Source: G963663615 sp963663615 (lineage in GTDB: Bacteria > Bacteroidota > Ignavibacteria > Ignavibacteriales > Melioribacteraceae). Taken from it: a DNA stretch of 64,000 nt. Under the pieces are notes generated by a model. It saw only the letters and a program-made list of their open reading frames with translations, was not told the DNA's origin and searched no databases. The stretch spans positions 2,728,001 to 2,792,000 of the forward strand of contig OY760517.1 of NCBI GenBank assembly GCA_963663615.1. Direction: 5' to 3'. This document shows, one piece after another, positions 43,540-53,175 of this stretch. The position numbers and the translations under genes are program-made. Numbering within the stretch: position 1 is the first letter of the stretch; every line of letters starts with the position of its first letter.

Positions 43540-46001
43540 TGTTTGCAGAAGTAGTTTTTCCGAACAAGTTTAGAAACCCTTTTACATACAGCATTCCCAA
43601 TGAGCTGGAAGAAAGAGCCCGAACAGGTATGCGTGTGCTGGTACCTTTTGGCAAAAGGTATATGACGGGATTTATAATACAGGTAAAAGAGGAAAACAAT
43701 GTTGAGGAAAAAATTAAGGATATTGTTGATATACTCGATCCAAAACCAATATTCACCACTGAATCATTAAAGTTTTACCAATGGATTGCAAGTTATTACC
43801 TGTCATCCCTCGGTGAAGCACTTAAAAACGCTGTACCTCAGGGGCTGGATGTTGAAACCAAACGTAAAATTGTTGCCGATACCGATTTTTGCCGGGAACT
43901 TTTTGAGGAAGAAAAACCCGGAACTGTTAAAGCAGCAATCCTCTCTGTACTTTCAGAAAAGGAAGAAATTAAACTATCGCAGTTACAACGACTTGTAAAA
44001 CGGCAAAGTATATATAGTCAATTAAGATCACTACAAGAAGCAGGTGCAATTGAAATTATTGATGAACTTGCCGGTGCAAAAGTTCGCGTTAAAATGCAGA
44101 AGTTTGTTAAACTTGGATTACCTGAATCGGAGGTATTTGAAAAACTTCCCGAGCTTGAAGCAAAATCGGAAAAACAGGTGCCAATAATTCTTGAGCTACT
44201 TGGCAGAAGCGAGAAAGAAGCCGCACTTACCGAGCTAAAGGAAAAACTGACCCTTAGTGATTCACCCTTTAAAACTCTTGCAAAAACCGGCTTAATTGCA
44301 ATATACGACAAGGAAATTGTAAGAACCCATGAAGAAGAATATAACGAGGAAGAGAAAAAACTTACCATAACACAACAACAACAGCTGGCTGTTAACAGCG
44401 TTAAAGCTAAAACAGAACCGTTTGATTTTGAAGTATTTCTACTACATGGAGTAACGGGTTCGGGCAAAACGCAGGTTTATATTGAGCTTACTGAAGATGT
44501 ACTTTCCAAAGGTAAAAACGTACTTATTCTTGTACCGGAAATTTCCTTAACTCCACAAATTACAGCTCGTTTTCTCAACCGTTTTGGAGATAAGGTTGCT
44601 CTAATGCATAGTAAGCTTTCGCTTGGTGAACGATACGATACATGGCGTAAAATACTTGCTGGAAAGTTTAATATTGTTATTGGAGCAAGGTCTGCCCTGT
44701 TTGCCCCGCTTGATAATATAGGACTTGTAATTGTTGATGAGGAACACGATTCCAGTTACAAGCAAAACGATTTACCACCAAAATACAATGCACGCGATGC
44801 CGCAATTATGAAAGCAAATATGGAAAAATTCCCCATATTGCTTGGCTCGGCAACACCATCTGTAGAAAGCATGTATAATGCAGAAACCGGTAAGTACAAG
44901 TTGCTAGAGTTAACAGAAAGAATTGATAATGCCAGACTACCTGAAATTAAACTGGTTAACGTTTCGGTTGAACAAAAACTTAAAAAAATGGAAAATATTT
45001 TTTCCAGACAATTACTTAATGCTATTGAAGATAGAATTAAGAAAAATGAAGGGGTAATATTACTTCAGAATAGACGTGGTTTTGCCACACAAATATATTG
45101 TGAGGATTGCGGCGAAATAGAAATGTGCCCAAATTGTTCGGTATCCATGGTATTTCACGTTCATAAAAATATACTGCAATGCCACTATTGCGGTATAACA
45201 AAAAAGCCGCCAAAGGGATGTAGCAAATGCGGATCGGTTGAGCTAAAATACTTTGGCACCGGTACACAACGTGTTGAGGATGAACTGGAATATTTTATCC
45301 CTGAAATTAAGCTTGAACGTGTTGATAGTGATTCCATTAACCGTAAGGGAGAACTTGGAAAAATACTTAACAGGTTCAGGGAGGGAGAAACCCAGGTACT
45401 TGTTGGAACACAAATGGTATCCAAGGGACTTGATTTTGCTAATGTTACGCTGGTAGGTGTTGTATCAGCTGAAACATCCTTGTGGATGCCCGATTTTAGA
45501 TCTGATGAAAGAACATTTCAGTTGCTTACACAGGTATCGGGTCGTGCAGGTAGAAGTGAAAAACCCGGTCTTGTACTAATCCAGACCCGGGACGATTCGC
45601 ATTTCGTACTACAAAAAGTTGTACAAAATGATTATCCAGGTTTTTACAAACGCGAAATAGCCCTCCGTAAAGAAAGCAGTTACCCTCCATTTTCACGCTT
45701 GTGTGTTATTGAAGCAAAAGATAGTAAAAAAGAAAATGTTATGGGTGGACTGCAAGAATTTTATAATCTGCTTATGCAGTGGAGGAAGTATATTGATGTT
45801 CATCCTCCTGCACCTGCTGTTATAGAAAAGGTAAAAAACATTTACCGCTATAACATACTAATAAAAAGCTACAAGGATATTGATCCCTCTGGTAAAATAT
45901 TACGGGAAGCTGTTCAGGAATCATGGATAGAATTTAACAAACTTAACAGATACCGCGAATTACGTGTTACAATTGATATAGATCCCCAATCGATGCTATA
46001 A
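43539..46001 (+). CDS. priA: Primosomal protein N' (PriA helicase)
   Basis: An 820-residue replication-restart helicase that recognises stalled forks and loads the replicative helicase. It has an N-terminal 3'-end-binding domain (1-100), Walker A GVTGSGKT (304-311), DEEH (400-403), the paired zinc-binding cysteines (CEDCGEIEMCPNC, then CHYCG and CSKCG, about 524-566), and the helicase C domain with QVSGRAGR near 665. Its start overlaps the LD-carboxypeptidase stop. Its last 6 bases overlap the convergent YIP1 gene. Confidence 0.96.
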   Translation: MFAEVVFPNKFRNPFTYSIPNELEERARTGMRVLVPFGKRYMTGFIIQVKEENNVEEKIKDIVDILDPKPIFTTESLKFYQWIASYYLSSLGEALKNAVPQGLDVETKRKIVADTDFCRELFEEEKPGTVKAAILSVLSEKEEIKLSQLQRLVKRQSIYSQLRSLQEAGAIEIIDELAGAKVRVKMQKFVKLGLPESEVFEKLPELEAKSEKQVPIILELLGRSEKEAALTELKEKLTLSDSPFKTLAKTGLIAIYDKEIVRTHEEEYNEEEKKLTITQQQQLAVNSVKAKTEPFDFEVFLLHGVTGSGKTQVYIELTEDVLSKGKNVLILVPEISLTPQITARFLNRFGDKVALMHSKLSLGERYDTWRKILAGKFNIVIGARSALFAPLDNIGLVIVDEEHDSSYKQNDLPPKYNARDAAIMKANMEKFPILLGSATPSVESMYNAETGKYKLLELTERIDNARLPEIKLVNVSVEQKLKKMENIFSRQLLNAIEDRIKKNEGVILLQNRRGFATQIYCEDCGEIEMCPNCSVSMVFHVHKNILQCHYCGITKKPPKGCSKCGSVELKYFGTGTQRVEDELEYFIPEIKLERVDSDSINRKGELGKILNRFREGETQVLVGTQMVSKGLDFANVTLVGVVSAETSLWMPDFRSDERTFQLLTQVSGRAGRSEKPGLVLIQTRDDSHFVLQKVVQNDYPGFYKREIALRKESSYPPFSRLCVIEAKDSKKENVMGGLQEFYNLLMQWRKYIDVHPPAPAVIEKVKNIYRYNILIKSYKDIDPSGKILREAVQESWIEFNKLNRYRELRVTIDIDPQSML

Positions 46002-46817
46002 AACCAGATTTGCCAACGGATATACACTATTTAAAATAAATACCAGTGTACTAAGTCCAATCCACGAACCAAGAATAATTGCTGCATAAATAATAATCCT
46101 ACCCTCACCGGCAAGCTTTTTAATTCCTGTTGCTACAATAAAAAAGTACCAAATACTAAACGGATCAAACTTGCTTAATACAAAGCCGATAACATTATTT
46201 TTACCCAATGAAAAAATATCGGAAATGCTAAAACCTTCAATATATTTTTCGAGTAAAATAGCAACCAGCACAATAGTTATTTTGTGTAACAGGTTTATAT
46301 AATAAGGTAAACCAGCAGCAACCAAAATTTGCGAAAACCTCAATTCTTTCCGCATCATAACCCTAAAAACAACGTAATAAAATAATGCTGCAAGAAAGAA
46401 TGAAAGTAAAACCTGGGCTACGATAAAGAAAGCTTTAAGCGGCTGGTTCTTATCAGCGGTGCCCTTCTCAAAACTTTTTTTGGAATTTTCAATTCTTTTA
46501 TCTGCATAATCCCGGGTAATGTAACCTTCATCAACTAAATACTCCATCTGTACTTTTAAACGGTCTAGCGATTTATGCATCCGGTCATAATTTATAGCAG
46601 TATTAGTAGTCATTAAAAAGTTGGCTAAAACCGAGGCTAAAACAAAAAGAAGTAAAGGTAAAAACCAGTCAGGAATTTTGGTTTTGTACAGTGCTGCAAG
46701 TCTAAAAGTTTTTCCCGGCTCAATAAAAACACCCACAAGTTTATCGGAATGTGAGGGTTCAAACTCTTCTTTCTCTATTTCGGCTTCCAAATTAGGATTA
46801 TCTTTTTTAAGAGGCAT
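45996..46817 (-). CDS. YIP1-family membrane protein
   Basis: A 273-residue protein. A charged N-terminus (1-50), including a GVFIEPGKTFR motif typical of bacterial YIP1-domain proteins, is followed by membrane helices near 50-70, 127-150, 160-200, 225-240 and 243-265. A highly charged extramembrane loop (75-125) lies between the first two. Function is unknown. It overlaps the priA end by 6 bases and diverges from tnaA. Confidence 0.75.
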   Translation of the reverse strand: MPLKKDNPNLEAEIEKEEFEPSHSDKLVGVFIEPGKTFRLAALYKTKIPDWFLPLLLFVLASVLANFLMTTNTAINYDRMHKSLDRLKVQMEYLVDEGYITRDYADKRIENSKKSFEKGTADKNQPLKAFFIVAQVLLSFFLAALFYYVVFRVMMRKELRFSQILVAAGLPYYINLLHKITIVLVAILLEKYIEGFSISDIFSLGKNNVIGFVLSKFDPFSIWYFFIVATGIKKLAGEGRIIIYAAIILGSWIGLSTLVFILNSVYPLANLVL

Positions 46818-46953
46818 AACAAATAATTGTTTTTTTACTTATTTTTCTGATTAGAACTAAGATAAAAAGGATTCAAAATAAACTTAATTTAAGTATGAAA
46901 AAATATATTAAATTAATTTAACAATCGAAAAGTATAATTAACACGGAGACCAC

Positions 46954-48324
46954 ATGAAGACAATAATTGAGCCGTTCAAGATCAAATCGGTTGAGCCTAT
47001 AAGGTTTACTACAAAGGCTGAACGCGAAAAAATTCTTGAAGACGCTGGTTATAATCCGTTTCTTGTGCACGCTGATGATGTTATTATCGACTTGCTTACC
47101 GATAGCGGTACTTCGGCAATGAGTGCCCGCCAATGGGCAGGAATTATGGATGGTGATGAATCCTATGCAGGTTCTAAGAGCTTTTATCGCTTTGAGAATG
47201 CTGTAAAGGATATTACAGGAGACAAATTCATAATTCCTACCCATCAGGGAAGGGCTGCCGAAAAGATATTATTCTCCATACTTGGAGGAGAAGGTAAGTA
47301 TATTCCTAATAACACCCATTTTGATACCACAAGAGCGAATATTGAATTTAGCGGTTCGGAAGCTTTCGACCTGCTTAACGAGGTTGGTAAACACCCCGAA
47401 ATCAGAGCAGACTTTAAAGGCGATATGGATGTTGATGCCCTTGAAAAATTTATCGAGGAAAAAGGTGTTGAAAATATCCCGGTGGTAATGTTAACAGTTA
47501 CCAATAACTCGGGTGGCGGACAGCCGGTTTCAATGCAAAATATTAAAGATGTTAGAAAAGTTTGCGACAAATACGGTTTGCCTTTATTCCTGGATGCTTG
47601 TCGTTTCGCTGAAAATGCCTATTTCATAAAAAAACGTGAAAAAGGTTATGCTGATAAATCAATTAAGGAAATTGCAAGGGAGATGTTCTCGTATGCCGAT
47701 GGTTCTACAATGAGTGCCAAAAAAGATGCTTTGGTAAACATTGGCGGATGGCTTTCTCTTAATGATGATACTCTTGCCATGAATTGCCGAAACTTGCTGA
47801 TTGTTACCGAAGGCTTCCCTACCTATGGTGGATTGGCAGGACGTGATCTTGAAGCTCTTGCTCAGGGACTTGAAGAAATACTTGACGAAAATTACCTTCA
47901 GTACAGAATAAGAAGCACCGAATATTTAGGTGAAAAACTTGTTGATAATGGTATTCCTATTATTGAGCCTCCTGGCGGACATGCAATTTATATTGATGCA
48001 AAGAGATTTTTACCCGATATACCACCTCATCATTATCCCGGACAGGCTATTGTTTGCGACCTTTATTTACAGGGTGGTGTAAGAGCTGTTGAAATTGGTA
48101 GTGTTATGTTCGGAAAATATGATAAAAACGGTAATGTTGTATCCCCTCCTATGGAGCTGGTACGCCTTGCCATACCTCGCAGGGTTTATACCCAAAGCCA
48201 TATTGATTATGTTGCTGAAGTGGTAATTGAATCATATAATAACCGCAAAAACATGACCGGGCTGGAATTTACCTACGAAGCACCAATGCTTAGACACTTT
48301 ACTGCCCGCTTTAAAAAATTATAA
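46954..48324 (+). CDS. tnaA: Tryptophanase (tryptophan indole-lyase)
   Basis: A 456-residue PLP enzyme of the beta-eliminating lyase family. PLP-binding K256 (SAKKD), D214 and Y71 are present. Tryptophanase is separated from tyrosine phenol-lyase by two spots. Residues HFDTT at 122-126 match tryptophanase (Asp where phenol-lyase has Thr in YFTTTR). GVRAVEIGS at 375-383 has Ile at 381, where phenol-lyase has the essential Arg. It therefore breaks tryptophan into indole, pyruvate and ammonia. GGAG lies five bases before the ATG. I see no clear tnaC-type leader peptide with the tnaA-specific arrest sequence in the 130 upstream bases. A hairpin follows at 48335. Confidence 0.88.
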   Translation: MKTIIEPFKIKSVEPIRFTTKAEREKILEDAGYNPFLVHADDVIIDLLTDSGTSAMSARQWAGIMDGDESYAGSKSFYRFENAVKDITGDKFIIPTHQGRAAEKILFSILGGEGKYIPNNTHFDTTRANIEFSGSEAFDLLNEVGKHPEIRADFKGDMDVDALEKFIEEKGVENIPVVMLTVTNNSGGGQPVSMQNIKDVRKVCDKYGLPLFLDACRFAENAYFIKKREKGYADKSIKEIAREMFSYADGSTMSAKKDALVNIGGWLSLNDDTLAMNCRNLLIVTEGFPTYGGLAGRDLEALAQGLEEILDENYLQYRIRSTEYLGEKLVDNGIPIIEPPGGHAIYIDAKRFLPDIPPHHYPGQAIVCDLYLQGGVRAVEIGSVMFGKYDKNGNVVSPPMELVRLAIPRRVYTQSHIDYVAEVVIESYNNRKNMTGLEFTYEAPMLRHFTARFKKL

Positions 48325-48334
48325 TTCCGGATAT

Positions 48335-48355
48335 GGGGATGCTCACAGTATCCCC
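48335..48355 (+). terminator. Hairpin after tnaA, possible weak terminator
   Basis: GGGGAT (48335-48340) pairs with ATCCCC (48350-48355), with a CT/AG inner pair. The tail reads TTCC, with no T-run, so it may be a partial terminator or an mRNA-stability hairpin between tnaA and the next gene. Confidence 0.45.
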
Positions 48356-48400
48356 TTCCACTTATAAGTTTATTTTGCCTTTAATAGAAAGGATAAATAT

Positions 48401-49222
48401 TTGAGGCTAAAGAAAAAATTTTCGTTTACAGATAACAATATTATCTGGAGAATTCTACTCGGCACAAATAACGAACTTGTTATTGAATCGCGTAATGAAA
48501 ATTCAAGAGAAGTATTTTTTAACATACTTAATTTCGATACGGGGAAACCAATACTTTCAAAATTTCAGCTATCTGAAAAGTACTGGAGCGGAATTGAGGA
48601 GGTTAAGGACGGTATTATTTTCTTTCATAAATATGCAAAACCGGATTTACCTGCACATACCGGAATTATTGCCATAGATATCAAAACCGGTTCCGAAATA
48701 TGGAAAAATGAAGATTACTCCTATCTTTTTTCTTTTGAAGGAAAGGTTTATGCCTACCGACAGCTTTTTGATAAACGTGAATATCACCTGCTTGATTTTT
48801 ACACCGGTGTAGAACTTGAAACAGTTGAATTAAACAACATGGAAATTAATACTTTACGGGAAAATGCCGAGACCTATGAAGGTGTTAATCCGCGCGAATA
48901 CAAATTTCCAATTGTACTGAGCAATAAAATTAGCCCGGACTTATTACCACCACAAATTTCCGCCCTTTATACAAATAATTCGATGCAATATTGTGAGTAC
49001 ATACTATTTGAAAATTTGTATATTTTTAGCTATAATATCGATAAGGCTGGAAGAAAATATCAAAAACTGGTTATTCCTGATACCAACTCGGGAAAATTCC
49101 TCCTCGAAAAAACCATTAACAAAACTGATGGTAAAATTGTACCCGATTCATTCTTTGTTTATCAAAACTCCCTTATACTCATTGAACATAAAAAAGTATT
49201 AACAATTTTTAATCTGAAATAA
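48401..49222 (+). CDS. DUF4905-type protein
   Basis: A 273-residue protein of Bacteroidota/Chlorobiota-type DUF4905. Its pattern of short beta units (LLGTNNELVIESR, GKVYAYRQLFD) resembles a small beta-propeller. No signal peptide. The start is a TTG seven bases after AAAGGA; no ATG fits. It lies one base upstream of the AMMECR1 gene, and the pair is probably co-transcribed. Function unknown. Confidence 0.65.
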   Translation: MRLKKKFSFTDNNIIWRILLGTNNELVIESRNENSREVFFNILNFDTGKPILSKFQLSEKYWSGIEEVKDGIIFFHKYAKPDLPAHTGIIAIDIKTGSEIWKNEDYSYLFSFEGKVYAYRQLFDKREYHLLDFYTGVELETVELNNMEINTLRENAETYEGVNPREYKFPIVLSNKISPDLLPPQISALYTNNSMQYCEYILFENLYIFSYNIDKAGRKYQKLVIPDTNSGKFLLEKTINKTDGKIVPDSFFVYQNSLILIEHKKVLTIFNLK

Positions 49223-49223
49223 T

Positions 49224-49802
49224 ATGAAAATCAGTCTCGAAGAAAAAAAGATATTAGTAGAAACTGCCCGGGCAGCAATCAATGAAGAGTTACTAGGTAC
49301 TAAATTTGAAAGAATTGAACTGGCTGATGATTCAATTCTAAAAGTTAATGCCGGTGCCTTTGTAACGCTAACAATTGATGGAAGGCTAAGAGGTTGTGTT
49401 GGATATATCTTTTCCGATAATTCCATATATGATACGGTTTGTGATGCAGCTGTTTCGGCAGCAATTCATGATACACGCTTCCCCACTCTTACTCCAGGTG
49501 AAATTGATATGATTAGCATTGAGGTTAGCATTCTTTCACCCAAGTTTAAGCTCGATAGCTATGACGATATTATAATCGGCAAGCATGGTTTAATATTGGA
49601 AGAAGGATATTACCGGGGACTTTTATTACCTCAGGTTCCTATTGAGCACAACATGAACAGGGAACAATATCTTGATGCCATTTGCCAAAAATCTGGTTTG
49701 CCGCACGATTACTGGCGAAACAACAAAATAGAATTATATGGCTTTACGGCAACTGTATTTTCAGAAATGGAGTTGGAGAAAAATAATGAAATCAGTTCGT
49801 GA
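49224..49802 (+). CDS. AMMECR1-family protein (AmmeMemoRadiSam protein A)
   Basis: A 192-residue AMMECR1-domain protein with the signature LRGCVGY (55-61) and the strands ending in PTLTPGEIDMISIEVSILS. Family function is not fully known. In many bacteria the gene pairs with MEMO and a radical SAM gene. Here MEMO overlaps by 17 bases, but no radical SAM gene is in this window. Confidence 0.88.
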   Translation: MKISLEEKKILVETARAAINEELLGTKFERIELADDSILKVNAGAFVTLTIDGRLRGCVGYIFSDNSIYDTVCDAAVSAAIHDTRFPTLTPGEIDMISIEVSILSPKFKLDSYDDIIIGKHGLILEEGYYRGLLLPQVPIEHNMNREQYLDAICQKSGLPHDYWRNNKIELYGFTATVFSEMELEKNNEISS

Positions 49803-50607
49803 GCCTGCCGTAGCCGGAATGTTTTACCCCGAAAAAAAGGGTGATATAAAAGATCAGATTAAATTTCTTCTTGAAGCCACAAAAATCGATAAAGTATATG
49901 ATGATATTTTCGGACTAATCGCACCCCATGCAGGTTATACTTACTCGGGTAAAACCACTGCTTACGCCTACAACCTGATTAAGGACATAGATATTGAAAA
50001 CGTAATCCTTGTTTCGCCAAGTCATAGAGAATATTTTAAGGGCAGTTGCATTTTTGAAGGAGATGCATATAAAACTCCTCTTGGTGAAATTGAAATTAAT
50101 ACCGATATTAGAGACACTCTTGTGTTTAAAAGCGAAACAATTTTTGCTGGCTACAAGGGACACGATCAGGAACATGCAATTGAAGTTCACCTTCCATTTT
50201 TGCAAACAGTATTAAAGAAATTTAAATTGGTACCAATTATTGTTGGCGACCAGTCTCTTAAATACCTTGACGAACTGGTTTATAAGCTTGCTGGTATAAA
50301 TAGTGAAAAAACTCTTGTAATTGCCAGTTCTGATCTATCGCACTTCTATACAAAAAAACATGCTGACGAAATGGATTCTCTTATTGAAGAGAATATTAAC
50401 TCCTTTGATTATAACAACCTTTATCAGATACTTTCCGAAAGAACTGCCGAAGCATGTGGGGGCGGTCCAATTTACATTCTTCTAAAAACTGCCGCAATTA
50501 AGGGTTACCTAAATTCAGAAGTTTTATACAGAAACGACTCAAGTGAAGCTTCCGGAGTAACCTCCGAAGTAGTTGGGTATTTATCGGCTGTTGTTTATGG
50601 AAAATAA
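49786..50607 (+). CDS. MEMO-family protein (AmmeMemoRadiSam protein B)
   Basis: A 273-residue MEMO1-like protein. Metal-type ligands known from human MEMO1 are kept: H48 (PHAGY), H80 (SPSH) and C224 (ACGGGP), with further conserved H130/H135 and D183/H186. The ATG at 49786 has GGAG seven bases upstream; a longer frame with 16 extra residues has no such support. It overlaps the AMMECR1 gene by 17 bases and the DUF2520 gene by 11, so these are one operon. Confidence 0.88.
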   Translation: MKSVREPAVAGMFYPEKKGDIKDQIKFLLEATKIDKVYDDIFGLIAPHAGYTYSGKTTAYAYNLIKDIDIENVILVSPSHREYFKGSCIFEGDAYKTPLGEIEINTDIRDTLVFKSETIFAGYKGHDQEHAIEVHLPFLQTVLKKFKLVPIIVGDQSLKYLDELVYKLAGINSEKTLVIASSDLSHFYTKKHADEMDSLIEENINSFDYNNLYQILSERTAEACGGGPIYILLKTAAIKGYLNSEVLYRNDSSEASGVTSEVVGYLSAVVYGK

Positions 50608-51529
50608 TTTTTCGCTGGACGGACAAAAAATTGCTATTGTTGGTGCAGGTAAATTTGCATGGTCACTTGGTTATGCACTTAAAAAAAACGAATACAAGCT
50701 CGAAGCAATATATAGTAAAAGTATTGAATCCGCTCAAACTTTAGCCGAACATTTACATACCCATAAGTTCGACTCTATAACAAAATCAGTTAACCTGAAT
50801 ACCAATGTATGGATGCTAACTGTTAAGGATAGTGCTATTGAGGAAGTAGCTTCTTATATGGCTGAGAGATTCACTAATCTTGAGGGACACTTATTTGTAC
50901 ATTTTAGTGGTGGCAAAACAATTGCGGCACTTGAACCATTAAGAAAAGCCGGTGCAAAAATAGCATCAATGCACGTAATGCAAACATTCCCTTCTAAAAC
51001 ACCAATTGAACTTTCAGGAAATTTTGCCGTAATTGAATCCAATGAAAAAGAAATATCCGATGCATTAAGCGAGTTTGCATTAACACTGGGACTTTCGCCC
51101 TACAACCTCAATTCATTTGAAAAAATATTCTATCACCTCGGTGGAGTATTTTCATCCAATTTTATAAATGCAACATTTGCAAATGCCAAGCTTTGTGAAA
51201 ATCAGATAAAATCGGAAATACTTAGCTTTAACGATTTACTTTATCCCATTGCCCAACAAACAATTGAAAACATAAAGGAAAAAGGGATTGAAAAATCAAT
51301 CTCGGGTCCGGTACAACGAGGTGACCTTGAAGTAGTTGTACAACACCTTAAAACATTAAAACCACTCGTAAAAAAAGAGTACAAGTTTGCATTACTTTAC
51401 CTTTCTTATATTTCCCAATCACTTGTATTACTTGAAACAAAAACCACCAAAACACCAAACGATGCAAAAATAAAGGCAATATTAACAAAAGAGCTTAAAA
51501 ACTTAACAAGCTCGGGCATAATAGATTAA
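50597..51529 (+). CDS. Rossmann/DUF2520 protein
   Basis: A 310-residue protein with an N-terminal dinucleotide-binding fold (IAIVGAGKFAWSLGYALKK, 13-31 region) and a C-terminal DUF2520 helical domain (about 150-300), the arrangement of a pyrroline-5-carboxylate-reductase or 6-phosphogluconate-dehydrogenase-like oxidoreductase. The substrate is unknown. I chose the ATG at 50597; an upstream in-frame TTG is possible. It overlaps MEMO by 11 bases. Confidence 0.8.
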   Translation: MENNFSLDGQKIAIVGAGKFAWSLGYALKKNEYKLEAIYSKSIESAQTLAEHLHTHKFDSITKSVNLNTNVWMLTVKDSAIEEVASYMAERFTNLEGHLFVHFSGGKTIAALEPLRKAGAKIASMHVMQTFPSKTPIELSGNFAVIESNEKEISDALSEFALTLGLSPYNLNSFEKIFYHLGGVFSSNFINATFANAKLCENQIKSEILSFNDLLYPIAQQTIENIKEKGIEKSISGPVQRGDLEVVVQHLKTLKPLVKKEYKFALLYLSYISQSLVLLETKTTKTPNDAKIKAILTKELKNLTSSGIID

Positions 51530-51603
51530 TCCCCCCGTTATGCCAATTAAGTTAAATTCCTTATATTTGTAGATTATTTTTTAACAAGGAATAGAACATT
51601 ACA

Positions 51604-53091
51604 ATGGCAAAGCAAGCAAAAAACGATACTGTTGAAAAAGTTGTGTCACTTTCAAAAAGGCGCGGATTTGTATTTCAATCAAGTGAAATTTATGGTGGTT
51701 TGAACGGTTGCTGGGATTACGGTCCACTTGGTGTTGAGCTACTTAAAAACATCAAGGAAGAATGGTGGAAAGCAATGACTTACCGCGAAGATGTTGAAGG
51801 ACTTGATGCTTCTATTCTTATGCACCCCGGTGTTTGGAAAGCTTCCGGACACGTGGATAATTTTACTGACCCGATGATTGACTGTAAACAATGTAAAAGT
51901 CGTTACAGAGTTGATATTATAGGTGATCAGATTAATGAAAAAAGAAAGAAAAAATATATAAAAGCCTTTGAAGAACTTTTTGCAGCAGATGCTGAACAGG
52001 CAGAAGTTTTTAACTCTTTAATGGCTGAGCATGAAGAACTTGATGACAAATTTAATGCAGTTCTTGAAAACTCGAAACTCTCACCTCTTGCAGTACACGA
52101 ACTTGTATGTCCTAACTGTGGTACTCAGGGACAGTTTACCGAACCACGCAGTTTTAACTTAATGTTTAAAACTTTTCTTGGACCGGTTGAACAGGAAGGT
52201 AACGTAATTTATTTACGTCCTGAAACAGCACAGGGTATATTTGTTAACTTTCTTAATGTTCAGGGAGCCAGCCGTCAGAAGCTGCCATTTGGTATTGCCC
52301 AGATTGGTAAAGCTTTCCGTAACGAAATCAATACAAAAAACTTCCTTTTTCGTACCCGTGAATTTGAGCAGATGGAAATGCAGTTTCTTGTGAAACCTGA
52401 AGATGATCAGAAATGGTACGAATACTGGAAAGAAGAAAGACTTAAATTTTATACACGTCTTGGTATGGATGCTGAAAAGCTTAGATATGCGGATCACCCT
52501 GCTGATAAACTTGCCCACTACGCAAAAGCTGCTACAGATATCGAATATAAATTTCCGTTTGGCTGGGGCGAAATGGAAGGCATTCATAACCGTACAGATT
52601 TTGATCTTGGTCGCCATCAGGAGCATTCCGGCAAATCAATGAAATACTTTGATGAGGAAAGCAGAGAAAAATTTGTTCCGTTTATTATTGAAACATCTGC
52701 CGGAGCTTCACGTAGTTTTATGGCATTTTTAATTGATGCATACAAGGAAGAAGAAGTAAAAGGTGAAGTTCGTACCGTTTTAAGCTTCCATCCTAAACTT
52801 GCACCTATTAAAGCTGCTATTCTGCCATTGGTTAACAAAGACGGAATGCCGGAAATTGCTCGCAAAATTGAAGCCGATCTTCGTCCGTTTATGAAAGTTT
52901 TCTATGATAGTAAGGGTGCTGTTGGACGCCGCTACCGCCGTCAGGATGAAGCTGGAACACCATGGTGTATAACAGTTGATACCCAAACACTTGAAGACAA
53001 TACAGTAACCGTACGCGACCGTGATAGCATGGAACAAATACGTATTGATTCATCGAAACTGTTAACGTATCTTCTTGAAAAAATGAGATAA
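51604..53091 (+). CDS. glyQS: Glycyl-tRNA synthetase (alpha2 type)
   Basis: A 495-residue class II synthetase charging tRNA-Gly. It has the N-terminal YGGLNGCWDYGPLG motif, PRSFNLMFKT, motif 2 in RPETAQGIFVNF and IGKAFRNEI, FRTREFEQMEMQFLV, motif 3 with the class II Arg in the C-terminal half (SAGASRSFMAF), and an anticodon-binding domain from about 395. Zinc-binding cysteine pairs are visible at CKQCKS and CPNCG. It is the single-chain dimeric form, not the alpha/beta heterotetramer. A good terminator follows. Confidence 0.96.
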   Translation: MAKQAKNDTVEKVVSLSKRRGFVFQSSEIYGGLNGCWDYGPLGVELLKNIKEEWWKAMTYREDVEGLDASILMHPGVWKASGHVDNFTDPMIDCKQCKSRYRVDIIGDQINEKRKKKYIKAFEELFAADAEQAEVFNSLMAEHEELDDKFNAVLENSKLSPLAVHELVCPNCGTQGQFTEPRSFNLMFKTFLGPVEQEGNVIYLRPETAQGIFVNFLNVQGASRQKLPFGIAQIGKAFRNEINTKNFLFRTREFEQMEMQFLVKPEDDQKWYEYWKEERLKFYTRLGMDAEKLRYADHPADKLAHYAKAATDIEYKFPFGWGEMEGIHNRTDFDLGRHQEHSGKSMKYFDEESREKFVPFIIETSAGASRSFMAFLIDAYKEEEVKGEVRTVLSFHPKLAPIKAAILPLVNKDGMPEIARKIEADLRPFMKVFYDSKGAVGRRYRRQDEAGTPWCITVDTQTLEDNTVTVRDRDSMEQIRIDSSKLLTYLLEKMR

Positions 53092-53118
53092 CAGAACCAT
53101 TTGTATAAAAAATTTACT

Positions 53119-53152
53119 AACCTCGAAGGTAACATTTACTTCGAGGTTTTTT
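53119..53152 (+). terminator. Rho-independent terminator
   Basis: AACCTCGAAG (53119-53128) pairs with CTTCGAGGTT (53139-53148), followed by a T-run to 53152. It ends the glyQS transcript. Confidence 0.93.
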
Positions 53153-53175
53153 ATTGTAACCAATAGAACTAATTC

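Noticed and set aside
43539..46001. Minus-strand genes inside priA
   Set aside because: They are shadow frames of a long, well-supported coding region without family motifs.
46954..48324. Tyrosine phenol-lyase
   Set aside because: The enzyme has HFDTT and Ile at the site of the phenol-lyase Arg, which fits tryptophanase better.
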